From positions 310,001-374,000 of the forward strand of contig NZ_JAEMNV010000004.1 in assembly GCF_016482825.1 (NCBI RefSeq): a stretch of DNA of 64,000 bases, written 5' to 3'. Each line of letters begins with the position of its first letter. The first letter of the stretch is position 1. The position numbers and the translations under genes were made by a program. Shown one piece after another: positions 1 to 10,400 of the stretch. A model generated the notes under the pieces. It did not search any database, was not told where the DNA came from, and saw only the letters and a program-made list of their open reading frames with translations. Source of the DNA: Antrihabitans stalagmiti (GTDB lineage Bacteria > Actinomycetota > Actinomycetes > Mycobacteriales > Mycobacteriaceae).

Positions 1-1071
1 GAAGACCGCATCTCCGACGTCATCCTCGGATGCGTCGCACCGGTCGGCGACCAGGGTGCAGACATCGCGCGCACCGCAGTGCTCGCCGCAGGTCTGCCCG
101 ACACCGTCGGCGGCTTCCAGCTCAACCGCTTCTGCGCCTCCGGCCTGGAAGCTGTCAACCTTGCTGCACAGAAGGTTCGCTCCGGCTTCGACGAGCTGGT
201 CATCGCAGGTGGCATCGAGTCGATGTCGCGCGTGCCGATGGGCAGTGACGGCGGCGCATGGGCCATGGACCCGGCCACCAGCTACGACACCTACTTCGTG
301 CCGCAGGGTGTGAGCGCCGACCTGATCGCCACGATCGAAGGCTTCTCCCGCGACGATGTCGACGCATATGCCGTCCGCTCGCAGGATCTCGCGGCCAAGG
401 CGACGACCGGCGGCTACTTCGCCAAGTCGATCGTCCCGGTCAAGGACATCAACGGCCTCGTCGTGCTCGACAACGACGAGCACATGCGTCCCGGCACCAC
501 GTCGGAAGACCTCGCGAAGCTCAACCCGTCGTTCTCGATCATCGGTGAGATGGGCGGCTTCGACGCAGTTGCACTCCAGAAGTTCCACGCCGTCGAGAAG
601 ATCAACCACGTTCACCACGGTGGAAACAGCTCGGGCATCGTCGATGGCTCCGCGCTGGTCCTCGTCGGCAGCGAAGACGCAGGCAAGGCTTCCGGCCTGA
701 CCGCGCGTGCACGCATCGTGGCGACCGCTACCAGTGGCGCCGATCCCACGATCATGCTGACCGGTCCGACTCCGGCCGCCAAGAAGGCCCTCAAGCAGGC
801 CGGCCTGACCCTCGACGACATCGACCTGGTCGAGATCAACGAGGCGTTCGCGTCCGTCGTCCTGAAGTTCCAGAAGGACCTGAACATCCCTGACGAGAAG
901 CTCAACGTCAACGGCGGCGCCATCGCGATGGGTCACCCGCTCGGTGCCACCGGCGCCATGATCACCGGCACGATGGTCGACGAGCTCGAGCGTCGCAACG
1001 GTCGTTACGCCCTCATCACCCTCTGCATCGGCGGCGGCATGGGCGTTGCCACCATCATCGAACGCGTCTGA
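1..1071 (+). CDS. fadA: Acetyl-CoA C-acyltransferase (thiolase), 5' end cut by window
   Basis: Last step of fatty-acid beta-oxidation: cleaves 3-ketoacyl-CoA with CoA to acetyl-CoA and a shortened acyl-CoA. The frame is open from base 1, so the true start lies upstream; 356 codons are visible. Seen: the nucleophile Cys in [11 protein letters not shown] (near base 134), the NEAFA block, the [16 protein letters not shown] loop with the catalytic His, and the C-terminal CIGGGMG with the second catalytic Cys. fadB follows 33 bases downstream on the same strand, the usual actinobacterial fadA-fadB pair, so the two products probably form the trifunctional beta-oxidation complex. Confidence 0.95.
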   Translation, partial: EDRISDVILGCVAPVGDQGADIARTAVLAAGLPDTVGGFQLNRFCASGLEAVNLAAQKVRSGFDELVIAGGIESMSRVPMGSDGGAWAMDPATSYDTYFVPQGVSADLIATIEGFSRDDVDAYAVRSQDLAAKATTGGYFAKSIVPVKDINGLVVLDNDEHMRPGTTSEDLAKLNPSFSIIGEMGGFDAVALQKFHAVEKINHVHHGGNSSGIVDGSALVLVGSEDAGKASGLTARARIVATATSGADPTIMLTGPTPAAKKALKQAGLTLDDIDLVEINEAFASVVLKFQKDLNIPDEKLNVNGGAIAMGHPLGATGAMITGTMVDELERRNGRYALITLCIGGGMGVATIIERV

Positions 1072-1104
1072 CGCCCAACCGAAAACTTCTAGGAGACAAA
1101 CGCT

Positions 1105-3264
1105 GTGACGACCACAGAAACCGCAAACATGATCGGTTGGGAAAAGGATTCGGACAACATCGTCGTACTGACGATGGACGACCCGAACCAGGGCGCCAAC
1201 ACGATGAACGAGCTGTACAAGAACTCGATGACCGCAACGGTCGAGCGCTTGGAAGCTGAGAAGGACGACATCGCCGGTGTCGTGCTGACCTCGGCGAAGA
1301 AGACCTTCTTCGCCGGTGGCGACCTGAAGAACATGCTTGCAGTCGGCCCCGACGACGGCCAGGCACTGATGGACGAGCTCGCCCAGATCAAGGGTGCGCT
1401 GCGTCGCCTCGAGACTCTCGGCAAGCCTGTCGTCGCCGCGATCAACGGCGCCGCACTCGGTGGCGGCCTCGAGATCGCACTCGCAACGCACTACCGCATC
1501 GCCGCCGACGTGCGCGGTGTGCAGATCGGCCTCCCTGAGGTCAGCCTCGGCCTGCTGCCCGCAGGCGGTGGCGTGATCCGTACCGTTCGTATGCTCGGTC
1601 TGCAGGGCGCGCTGATGGGCGTGCTGCTGCAGGGACAGCGCAACAACCCGACCAAGGCCAAGGAAATCGGCCTCGTCAACGAGCTCGTCGGTTCGGTCGA
1701 GGAATTGATTCCTGCCGCGAAGGCATGGATCAAGGCCAACCCCGAAGGTGGCGTTCAGCCGTGGGACAAGAAGGGCTTCAAGATCCCCGGCGGCACCCCG
1801 TCCTCGCCCGCATTCGCAGCGAACCTGCCTGCCTTCCCGGCCAACCTGCGTAAGCAGATCAAGGGCACGAACATGCCGGCACCGCGGGCGATCCTGTCCG
1901 CAGCCGTCGAAGGTTCGCAGGTCGACATCGACAACGCGTCGCTCATCGAGTCGCGCTACTTCGTCTCGCTGCTCACCGGCCCGGTTGCGAAGAACATGAT
2001 CCAGGCGTTCTTCTTCGACCTGCAGTCCATCAACAACGGTGGATCCCGCCCGGAAGGTGTCGCGAAGAAAGACATCAAGAAGATCGGTGTCCTCGGCGCA
2101 GGCATGATGGGCGCAGGCATTGCCTACGTCTCGGCGAAGGCAGGCTACGAGGTCGTCCTCAAGGACGTCACCATCGAGGCAGCAGAGCGTGGCAAGAACT
2201 ACTCCGAGAAGATCGAGGCCAAGGCCCTTTCTCGCGGTAAGACCACCGAAGAGAAGTCGAAGGAACTGCTCGCTCGCATCACCCCGAGCGCCGATGCCAA
2301 CGACTTCAAGGGCGTCGACTTCGTCGTCGAGGCAGTGTTCGAGAACACCGAACTCAAGCACAAGGTCTTCCAGGAGATCGAAGACATCGTCGATCCCGAC
2401 GCATTGCTCGGCTCGAACACGTCGACCCTGCCGATCACGGGCCTCGCCGCCGGTGTGAAGCGTCAGGAAGACTTCATCGGCATCCACTTCTTCTCGCCTG
2501 TCGACAAGATGCCGCTGGTGGAGATCATCCGTGGTGAGAAGACCTCCGACGAGGCGCTTGCTCGCGTGTTCGACTACACGCTGGCCATCAAGAAGACCCC
2601 GATCGTCGTCAACGACAGCCGTGGCTTCTTCACCTCGCGCGTCATCGGTACCTTCATCAACGAGGCCATCGCGTTCCTCGCCGAAGGTGTCGAGCCTGCC
2701 ACGATCGAGCAGGCAGGTCTGCAGGCCGGTTACCCGGCGGCGCCGCTGCAGTTGGCGGACGAGCTGAACATGAAGCTCATGCAGAAGATCGCCAAGGAGA
2801 CGATGGAGGCCGCCGAAGCAGGCGACACCACCATGGGCCGCGAGCGTCACGCTGCGCAAGAGGTCATCGACTACATGGTCAGCGAAGGCCGCCCGGGTCG
2901 CCTCGAAAAGGCCGGCTTCTACGAGTACGACGAAGACGGCAAGCGCACGGGTATCTGGGCAGGTCTGCGTGACCACTTCAAGACCAAGCCCGAACTGGAC
3001 GTTCCGTTCCAGGATCTGATCGACCGGATGCTGTTCGCCGAGGCGATCGAGACGCAGAAGTGCTTCGACGAGGGTGTTCTGACCACCACCGCCGACGCGA
3101 ACATCGGCTCGATCTTCGGCATCGGCTTCCCGGCCTGGACCGGTGGCGTGCACCAGTTCATCGTCGGTTACCCGAACGGTGGCAAGGCGGCGTTCGTCGC
3201 CCGCGCCGAGGAGCTCGCGGCCAAGTACGGCGAGCGCTTCACCCCGCCGGCGTCTTTGCGCTAG
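1105..3264 (+). CDS. fadB: FadB, enoyl-CoA hydratase / 3-hydroxyacyl-CoA dehydrogenase
   Basis: Multifunctional alpha subunit of beta-oxidation, 719 aa, the normal family length. Residues 1 to about 200 are a crotonase domain with the two catalytic glutamates expected of FadB (E123 in GGGLEIA and E145 in LPEVSLG). The NAD-binding Rossmann motif GAGMMGAG lies at 331-338, and the HFFSP motif with the dehydrogenase catalytic His is at 461. Two C-terminal HAD helical domains follow. It starts at GTG 1105 behind AGGAG (1091-1095). The thiolase partner is directly upstream. A palindromic repeat lies 6 bases past the stop. Confidence 0.95.
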   Translation: MTTTETANMIGWEKDSDNIVVLTMDDPNQGANTMNELYKNSMTATVERLEAEKDDIAGVVLTSAKKTFFAGGDLKNMLAVGPDDGQALMDELAQIKGALRRLETLGKPVVAAINGAALGGGLEIALATHYRIAADVRGVQIGLPEVSLGLLPAGGGVIRTVRMLGLQGALMGVLLQGQRNNPTKAKEIGLVNELVGSVEELIPAAKAWIKANPEGGVQPWDKKGFKIPGGTPSSPAFAANLPAFPANLRKQIKGTNMPAPRAILSAAVEGSQVDIDNASLIESRYFVSLLTGPVAKNMIQAFFFDLQSINNGGSRPEGVAKKDIKKIGVLGAGMMGAGIAYVSAKAGYEVVLKDVTIEAAERGKNYSEKIEAKALSRGKTTEEKSKELLARITPSADANDFKGVDFVVEAVFENTELKHKVFQEIEDIVDPDALLGSNTSTLPITGLAAGVKRQEDFIGIHFFSPVDKMPLVEIIRGEKTSDEALARVFDYTLAIKKTPIVVNDSRGFFTSRVIGTFINEAIAFLAEGVEPATIEQAGLQAGYPAAPLQLADELNMKLMQKIAKETMEAAEAGDTTMGRERHAAQEVIDYMVSEGRPGRLEKAGFYEYDEDGKRTGIWAGLRDHFKTKPELDVPFQDLIDRMLFAEAIETQKCFDEGVLTTTADANIGSIFGIGFPAWTGGVHQFIVGYPNGGKAAFVARAEELAAKYGERFTPPASLR

Positions 3265-3270
3265 CGCGCT

Positions 3271-3312
3271 CGTGAGTCCTTTCGGAGGTTCCGACCTCCG
3301 AAAGGACTCACG
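3271..3312. repeat. Palindromic repeat, copy A (3' of fadB)
   Basis: Perfect inverted repeat with 19-bp arms (core GTGAGTCCTTTCGGAGGT) and a 4-base loop. It sits 6 bases after the fadB stop, between two rightward genes. There is no run of T after the stem, so it is not a classical intrinsic terminator, although it may act as a 3' hairpin. One of seven copies in the window. Here the sixth arm pair is C/G where most copies have T/A, and both arms have changed together. Confidence 0.85.
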
Positions 3313-3408
3313 ACCCCGGTTGTCCACAGGTTTATAGTTATCCACAGGGCAATCCAAAAGCCCAGGTCGCGCTTCCGGGCCCATCCCCCGTGACCGCACT
3401 ATTGGCGT

Positions 3409-4434
3409 ATGACGTCTCCTCGGTCCGCCAACAACTTTCAAGTGTTGCTCGATTCGCAGTACGGCCTCGCGACTCAGACGCAACTCGCTCCCTACGGCTA
3501 CGCCCGCCCTCGACTACGGCATCTGGTCGAAACCGGGCAGTGGGTGGCAGTCCTGCGCGGCATCTACGCCGTCACCAACGGACCGCTCACACGGCAGATG
3601 GCCTTGATGGCCGCACTTCTGTATGCCGGTCCGCGGGCAATTCTGAGCCATCGAACCGCAGCGGAAGAATGGCGCATACTTCCTGTCGATCCGACCAAGC
3701 CGATTCACGTGACCGTTCCTTACGGCGAATCCGCGAAGTGTCAATCGCCGACCTACGTCTCGCCTCCGGCGGCCGGAGCCCGACCGCTGCCACTGGTAGG
3801 CGACCTGCGCCATCCCGGCGTCGTCGTCCATCGGTCGCGAGCACAGGCGCATATCGCGGTGGACGGTATCTTCCCTCGAACCAAAAAGACCGACACCGCA
3901 ATCGATCTCGCCGTCGGCGAACCGTCGGCCCGCGCTGCGCACAGTTCTCTGATCGCAACGGTGACCAATGCGAATATCCGCTTGGACGACATCCGAGGCT
4001 GCCTGGAGCAGCGTGCGCCACGTCGCTATCGGAAGGCGTTGGATGCAGCTGTGGCGCTACTGGCTTCGGGCGTGCAGTCGGTACTCGAACATCGCTACGT
4101 CGTCGATGTCGAAGAAGCGCACGGCTTGCCTGTGTCGCGTAAGCAGAGTCCGGTCGTCGTCGACGGCAGGACGCTGTACGAGGACTGCGACTACTCGGAC
4201 GTCGGCGTTCCGCTATTGGTACGACTGGACGGCAAGCGCGTACACGCGGTTCCGCAGGTGGCCTTCAGGGACCGACGCCGTGACAATGCCGCGGAGTTGG
4301 CGGGTAGACCACGCCTGACCTTCGGCTACGAAGAAGTCACCGAGAAGCCGTGCGCTGTTGCTGCCGAGGTCGAGCACGTGCTTGCTCGCAACGGGTGGGT
4401 CCGAAAAAACCCCAGGCAGCTGCCCTGCTTGTGA
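3409..4434 (+). CDS. AbiEi-type antitoxin-like protein with C-terminal DUF559/Vsr-like fold
   Basis: 341 aa. The N-terminal ~60 residues look like the winged-helix AbiEi antitoxin domain: a sensor of TQxQL type, then a YxRxRLRHLVETGQW helix and a GIYAV strand. The C-terminal ~90 residues match the DUF559/Vsr-like nuclease fold that actinobacterial members carry (LVRLDGKRVH, then RDRRRDNAAELAG, then PCAVAAEV). Family members normally read VELDG there; this one has Arg in place of the acidic residue, so the nuclease core may be inactive. No toxin gene is adjacent. Such solo proteins are common in Rhodococcus and Nocardia and their function is unknown. It ends just before a palindromic repeat. 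Confidence 0.7.
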   Translation: MTSPRSANNFQVLLDSQYGLATQTQLAPYGYARPRLRHLVETGQWVAVLRGIYAVTNGPLTRQMALMAALLYAGPRAILSHRTAAEEWRILPVDPTKPIHVTVPYGESAKCQSPTYVSPPAAGARPLPLVGDLRHPGVVVHRSRAQAHIAVDGIFPRTKKTDTAIDLAVGEPSARAAHSSLIATVTNANIRLDDIRGCLEQRAPRRYRKALDAAVALLASGVQSVLEHRYVVDVEEAHGLPVSRKQSPVVVDGRTLYEDCDYSDVGVPLLVRLDGKRVHAVPQVAFRDRRRDNAAELAGRPRLTFGYEEVTEKPCAVAAEVEHVLARNGWVRKNPRQLPCL

Positions 4435-4485
4435 GTCTTTTCGGAGGGCCTGACCACCAAAAAGACTCACGAGCGGCGGAGCCGC
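4431..4485. repeat. Palindromic repeat, copy B (convergent, abuts tmsB stop)
   Basis: Main stem 4431-4447 (GTGAGTCTTTTCGGAGG) pairs with 4454-4470, with two mismatches on the inner side. A second small hairpin GCGGC-gga-GCCGC occupies 4473-4485. The tmsB stop codon begins at 4487. The left end overlaps the last bases of the AbiEi-like gene, so the element fills the whole gap between two convergent genes. It may serve as a shared 3' hairpin. Confidence 0.8.
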
Positions 4486-4486
4486 C

Positions 4487-5800
4487 TCACTCCCACCAGG
4501 GCCGCAACGGCAGTTCGGCCCGACCCTTGTCGTCGAGTTTGACCGACAGCACCTGATGCAGCTGAACGACATTGCGCTCGAAACCCAGCCGCGACCCCGC
4601 CATGTACAGACCCCACACTCGCGCGGTGCCCTCGCCGACCTCCGCGACGCAGGCATCCCAGTTGTCGACCAGGTTCTTGCACCACTCGGCGAGGGTCAAC
4701 GCGTAGTGCTCGCGCAGGTTCTCCTCGTGGCGCACTTCCAACCCGACGTTCTGAATATCGGTGATGATGCGCCCGGACCCGATCAGTTCGCCATCGGGGA
4801 AGACGTACCGATCGATGAAGCCACCGGCACGGGCGCTGCGATTGTTGTCGGGACGCGTGATCGAGTGATTGAGAAACAGGCCGCCGTCGCGGAGTTTGCT
4901 CTTCACGAACCCGAAGTAGGCCGGATAGTTCTGTACTCCGATGTGCTCGGTGAGGCCGATGGACGAGACCGCGTCGAATTCGGTCTCTTCGATGTCGCGA
5001 TAGTCCGAATGTCGAACCTCGGCGAGACCCGACAGCCCTTCGTCGGCAATCGCCTTCTGCGCCCATTCGGCTTGTTCGCGGGACAGAGTTGCGCCGATGA
5101 CCTTTACACCGCGGCGCGCCGCGTAGCGGACCATCGAGCCCCAACCGCACCCGATGTCGAGTAGTCGGTCGCCCTCTTTGAGCCGCAACTTGTCGAACAC
5201 GAGCCGGTACTTGTTCTCCTGTGCTTCTTCGAGCGTCTGGCCGATGTTCTCGTAGGCTGCGCAGGTGTACGTCATCGACGGACCGAGGACGTACTCGTAG
5301 AAGGTGTTCGAGACGTCGTAGTGGTGCGAGATGGCTTCTGCGTCACGGGTTTTGGAGTGCCGAAGACCCTCTGCGATGCGACGCCAGCGGGGCAGTGCCT
5401 CCTGCGGCGGCGGTGCGATGGGACGAAGGAGTTCCCAGCCGAGCGAGCGGGTGATATTGGCGATCGTCAATGCCGACGGTCGACGGAATTGCAACTGCTC
5501 TTCCATCACCTTGAGGACCTCGTACGGGTCGCCGGGGTGCGTTCCCGTGATGTCGAGATCGCCGGAAACGTATGCGCGGGCCATACCCAGATCTCCGGGC
5601 GCGGTCGCGAGATACGTTGTGCCACGCGGTGTTTTGAGCTCCATGCCGTACTTGGCGTCTTCCGGCCCGGCGGTGCTGCCGTCGTAGGCGGTGAACCGGA
5701 ACGGAACCTCGCCATCGGCGAGAATCTCGAAGATCTCGGCGATGGTCAACTTCGGAGGAGCGTCTGCGCGGGTGTCGTTGCGTTCCTTGTATGTGGTCAT
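4487..5800 (-). CDS. tmsB: SAM-dependent methyltransferase for 10-methyl fatty acids (TmsB/BfaB/UfaA1-like)
   Basis: 437 aa, cyclopropane-fatty-acid-synthase family. The family HHYDVSN motif is at 159-165 and the SAM-binding LDIGCGWGS at 214-222; the GLTEHIG and CFA C-terminal blocks follow. In mycobacteria and rhodococci the homologue next to an FAD oxidoreductase adds a methylene group at C10 of oleoyl chains in phospholipids, the first step to tuberculostearic (10-methylstearic) acid. Its start overlaps the end of tmsA by 4 bases (ATGA), so the pair is translationally coupled. The assignment to 10-methylene rather than cyclopropane formation rests on this pairing. Confidence 0.85.
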   Translation of the reverse strand: MTTYKERNDTRADAPPKLTIAEIFEILADGEVPFRFTAYDGSTAGPEDAKYGMELKTPRGTTYLATAPGDLGMARAYVSGDLDITGTHPGDPYEVLKVMEEQLQFRRPSALTIANITRSLGWELLRPIAPPPQEALPRWRRIAEGLRHSKTRDAEAISHHYDVSNTFYEYVLGPSMTYTCAAYENIGQTLEEAQENKYRLVFDKLRLKEGDRLLDIGCGWGSMVRYAARRGVKVIGATLSREQAEWAQKAIADEGLSGLAEVRHSDYRDIEETEFDAVSSIGLTEHIGVQNYPAYFGFVKSKLRDGGLFLNHSITRPDNNRSARAGGFIDRYVFPDGELIGSGRIITDIQNVGLEVRHEENLREHYALTLAEWCKNLVDNWDACVAEVGEGTARVWGLYMAGSRLGFERNVVQLHQVLSVKLDDKGRAELPLRPWWE

Positions 5801-7221
5801 TTGCGTTGCACCGCCTTCGAATAGAGGTCTAACAGCCTGGAATCGGGGTCGTATTCGGCCTTGAGCGCGGTGTACGCATCGCCGCCGTAGAGGACTGCGA
5901 ACTCGTCTTTGTTGTAATAAGCGTCGGAGTACAGCGATTTATGCCCGTCGAAGTCGGTGACCTTCTTTTCGATCAACCGATTTGTCAGCCCCTCGGAATC
6001 GCCGGCACTCGAGGGGACCGACGACCAGAACCCGACGTTGACGTAGGTCCGGTCGGGTGCGATGGGATAGAGGGGCCATGGGCGTTTCGCACCACCACCC
6101 GGCTGACGTAACCGCAGGGGGCACAACCAGATCGGCTCGATCGGGACTTCGGCGAGGAACCATTCGACGAAGTCCGCAGTGCGTTCGATCGGGACCTCGA
6201 TGTCCTGGACGACTCGTTCACGTGGCGGATTGCCGTGCCTGGCTTCGATGCGGTCGGCGATGCCGTATTTGTGGTCGAGTGCGATGAGCTTCCAGTAGAC
6301 GCTGCTGCGACGGTATTTCGCCGGCCAGAACCGTCGGATCTTGGGGTTCTGTGCGCCGAACGCCCGCGAGCACCAGAACCAATCGGTGTCCCAGCGCCAG
6401 AGGTAGTCGCCGATGGTGAGTCGGTCGGTTTTGGCCTCGGGTCCGTCGTGCTGAATCGACCGGTAGAAGATGGCTTGACCGGTGACGTAATCGCTGGTCG
6501 GGCCCGGCTCAGCCGTTCGGTTACCGAGCGTCAGATAGCTTTCGTCGGCCGTGAACACAACGCCGTCGAGATAGTCGACCGGAACGCCGTCGTAGCTGCC
6601 ATCGGTGATGATGCGGTCCATCGTCGCGGCGAGATCCCGGACGTCGTGAAAGCGCAGGTGCCGGATCGAGACGTAAGGTTCGACGGTTTCGAGTTCGATC
6701 TTCAGTCGTGTGGCGTAGCCGAGAGTTCCGTAGGAGTTGGGAAAGCCGGCGAACAGATCGGCATTCTTTTCCGGTGTCGCCGTGACGATAGTGCCTGCGC
6801 CGGTGAGGATGTCGATCTCGAGCACGGATTCGTGGGGGAGGCCGTTGCGGAACGACGTCGACTCGATGCCGAGGCCGGTGACGGCGCCGCCGAGCGTGAT
6901 CGTCTTGAGCTGCGGCACGACGAGAGGTGCGAGACCGTGCGGCAGTGTCGCAGCGACGAGGTCCTCGTAGGTGCACATTCCTGCGACATCGGCAGTCTTC
7001 GCGACCGGATCGATCGCGATGACCCCGGTGAGGCCTGACACGTCGAGTCCGGGCGCCGTCGACTTGGCCCGAGCGCGGAACAAATTCGAGGTCTTTTTCG
7101 CGAGGCGCACAGTTGCGTCGGCAGGAATGGCCCGGTAGCTCGCGAGCAGACGGTCGACGCCAGCTTGATGCGCCGCGAACCCCGTTCTACGGGACGCGGA
7201 CCCAGCAACGCGACCATTCAT
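5797..7221 (-). CDS. tmsA: FAD-binding reductase of 10-methylene fatty acids (TmsA/BfaA-like)
   Basis: 474 aa from the ATG at 7221; a GTG at 7233 is also in frame but leaves no room for a ribosome-binding site. The N-terminal third is a PCMH-type FAD-binding domain (TITLGGAVTGLGIEST, then SVLEIDILTGAG). The C-terminal half resembles 24-dehydrocholesterol-reductase-like oxidoreductases such as Rv0449c. Known role of the family partner: NADPH-dependent reduction of the 10-methylene group made by TmsB. It is first in a two-gene operon with tmsB. Confidence 0.82.
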   Translation of the reverse strand: MNGRVAGSASRRTGFAAHQAGVDRLLASYRAIPADATVRLAKKTSNLFRARAKSTAPGLDVSGLTGVIAIDPVAKTADVAGMCTYEDLVAATLPHGLAPLVVPQLKTITLGGAVTGLGIESTSFRNGLPHESVLEIDILTGAGTIVTATPEKNADLFAGFPNSYGTLGYATRLKIELETVEPYVSIRHLRFHDVRDLAATMDRIITDGSYDGVPVDYLDGVVFTADESYLTLGNRTAEPGPTSDYVTGQAIFYRSIQHDGPEAKTDRLTIGDYLWRWDTDWFWCSRAFGAQNPKIRRFWPAKYRRSSVYWKLIALDHKYGIADRIEARHGNPPRERVVQDIEVPIERTADFVEWFLAEVPIEPIWLCPLRLRQPGGGAKRPWPLYPIAPDRTYVNVGFWSSVPSSAGDSEGLTNRLIEKKVTDFDGHKSLYSDAYYNKDEFAVLYGGDAYTALKAEYDPDSRLLDLYSKAVQRK

Positions 7222-7445
7222 AGATGCGACCACTCTTCGACGGTATCGCTAGATTGTTTGTTCGGCTACCGATATTCGGACTCCCCAGAGGAATCTTCAT
7301 GCAGATGTAGCGTGCGCGTCAAACGGTGGACCGGATGTCCCCGACGGTTCCTGCTGAGCGACCGAAACTTTGAGCTCTGTGATCCCCGTCACGACGGTGT
7401 AGGTCGCGGCGCTATGCTGATCTTCCTGCTCCAAGGGGTGATCGC

Positions 7446-10400
7446 ATGTCAGACGGAGAACCGCAGTCCACCCAACGGGACATGCGGCCTTCGATCGTGG
7501 CCGAGCTCGAGGCAGCTGGGTTCGAAGACGCTGTCGAGATAGGCAGGGGTGGTTTCGGCGTCGTCTACCGCTGCGCGCAGACCTCGCTCGACCGGACCGT
7601 CGCGATCAAGGTGTTGTCCTCGGACCTCGATGCCGAGAACGTCGACCGATTTCTCCGCGAAGAGCACGCGATGGGACGACTGTCCGGCCATCCCAACATC
7701 GTCGACATCCTGCAGGTAGACGTCACTTTGACGGGGCGGCCCTACATCGTGATGCCCTTCCATGCGCAGGGTTCTCTCGACGATCTGATCCGTACCTCGG
7801 GGCCGTTGTCTTGGTCTGCGGCGCTTCGAATCGGTGTGAAGCTTGCGGGCGCTATCGAGTCGGCGCATCGCGCGGGAATACTGCATCGCGATGTGAAGCC
7901 CGCGAACATCCTCGTCACCGCATACGGCGAACCACAGTTGACGGACTTCGGAATCGCCCGTGTGCCAGGAAGTTTCGAGACGTCCAGCGCCATGATCACC
8001 GGATCACCCGCGTATACGGCTCCGGAAGTGCTGACCGGCCGACCGCCGACAGCCGCGTCCGACGTGTACGGACTCGGTGCAACGTTGTTCGCGCTTGTCA
8101 CCGGTCATGCGGCGTTCGAACGGCGAACCGGGGAAAAGGTTGTCGCACAGTTCCTTCGAATCACGACCGAACCGATACCCGACCTGACGGGTAGCGATAT
8201 CCCACCCGATGTGTCTGGCGCTATCGAAGCTGCGATGGCGCACGACCCGACCGACCGACCGAGTACGGCCGCCGCGTTCGGCGACATGTTGCGCGAGATC
8301 GAAGCCAACAACGGATTGCCGGTCGACGAGATGGCGCTGCTGTCGGCGGATGCGATAACGGCGGCAGCCGAGCCGCGAACGAGCAATCCGACGCCGACGC
8401 GGTCGCGAGAACGTACATCGACCTCGGCGGTGCCACGCACTGCGGCAACGAAGTTCCGGCCACCGTCGCACGCCCGGGCGTGGTTACCGCGGCCACGGCT
8501 GATCGACGTGCTGCGAGCGGGCAAGCAACGTCGGCTGACCGTAATTCATGCGCCGGCCGGATTCGGCAAGACGACCTTGGTCGCGCAGTGGCGCGACGTC
8601 CTGACGGGGGCGGGGATATCGGTCGCGTGGTTGAGCGTCGATCTCGACGACAACAACGTCGTGTGGTTTCTGACCCATCTGGTCGAAGCGGTCCAGCGGG
8701 TTCGGCCGGAACTTGCTGATGGACTTGCAGATTCGCTGGAAGATCAGGCGGAGGACGCACAGCGATACGTTCTGACGTCGCTGATCGATCAGATCCACGA
8801 AAGCGGCGAAACCGTCGCTGTTGTCGTCGACGACTGGCAGCGGATCACCGACGAAGGTGTCGTTCGCGCGCTGGACTTTCTGATCGAAAACGGCTGCCAC
8901 CACCTGCGAATCATCGTGTCGAGCAGGTCGAGAGCAGGACTGCCGCTGAGCCGCATGCGAGTTCGTGACGAACTGGTCGAGATCGATTCGGATGCACTGC
9001 GTTTGAGCGTGGACGAAGCTCGCGCATTTTTGGTCGATCGCAACGGGCTGCGTTTGACCGACTCCGATGTGGCGGGCTTGTGCGAGTCCACCGAGGGCTG
9101 GTTCGCTGCACTACAACTGGTGTCACTGTCGTTGAGCAACCATGCAGATCCTGCCGACCTGATCCACAGGCTGTCCGGACGGCACCATGCAATCGGCGAG
9201 TATCTGGTCGAGAACGTCCTCGACATGCTCGAACCTCGAATGTTGGAGTTCCTGCTCTCCATCTGTGTCGCGGAACGCGTTTCCGGTGATCTGGCGTCGA
9301 CCCTCGCGGATACCGACGACGGACAAGCGATGTTGGAGGAGGCCGAGGAGCGTGACCTGTTTCTTCGCCGTATCGACGACGATCGCGAATGGTTCCGATT
9401 TCAACTCCTGTTTGCGGACTTTCTTCGTCGAAGGCTGGAGCGGGATCAGCCCGGCCGCGCACGCTCGCTGCATCTGAAGGCGTCGATCTGGTTTGCCGAG
9501 CACCAATTTCTTCGGGAGGCAGTCGATCACGCGATTGCCGCCGCCGATCTCAAGCGTGCACTCGAACTGGTCGAGACGAGTGGGATGGAACTGATCGATG
9601 GCTCACGGCTCGCCACGTTGCTCGGTCTGGTGGCCAAATTGCCTACACCGCAGGTTGTCTCGCGGTCGAAGCTGATGTTGGCGGTGGCCAAGGCAAACGT
9701 GTCGTTGCACAGGTCGACGGCAGCACGCTCTGCGCTGGACCGGATTTCTGGACTACTGGACCGAAATGCCGCGACCGACAATGCAGCTCGCATCGAAGCC
9801 GACGTCGTGAAAGCGGCCGCCGAGGTCGGTGCGGACCGCGTCGTCGATATAGATCAGCTCGTCGCCGAGTGCCTCGAACATCCTGAATCGGTTGCTGCCG
9901 GTGTCGTCTCGGAGGCAGCGAACGCGGCGACCTTCGCAGCCCTCGGTCGCTTCGAGTTCGACGCCGCGCGTTCGCGTCAGTCCTGGGCGCGGCCGTACCA
10001 CCAACAGTCGTCGGGACCGCTCGGGCTTGTCCACGGATACTGCTACGCCGGGATCGCAGCTCGTGAACAGCTGGACTTCGTTTCGGCAGCAGCCAATTTC
10101 GTGCAGGCTCAGGAGGTGGCCGCTACCGCCGAGCACGCACGATTGCACGCAACCCGAATTGCGAACGCCATGCTCGGTGAACTTCGCTACGAACAAGGCG
10201 ATGTCGCGACCGCGGAACGGTTGCTCGACGAAAGCCGCGAGCTCGGTGCCGATTTGGGGGTCGTCGACTTCCTCGTCGCCGCCTACGTCACGGGTGCACG
10301 TGTCAAAGCACTTCGTGGCGACCTGACCGCCGCCGCAACGATCTTGCGTGAGGGGGCTGCCATTGCGAGTCGTCGAGTGCTGCGGCGTCTGGCTGCACAC

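Noticed and set aside
3271-3312. Reading the palindromic repeats as ordinary rho-independent terminators
   Set aside because: No T run follows the stems, and copies at 20208 and 38109 lie between divergent genes where no transcript ends.
3390-4142. Candidate toxin partner for the AbiEi-like protein
   Set aside because: The overlapping 250-codon frame is an Arg-rich shadow, and no nucleotidyltransferase-like gene adjoins.
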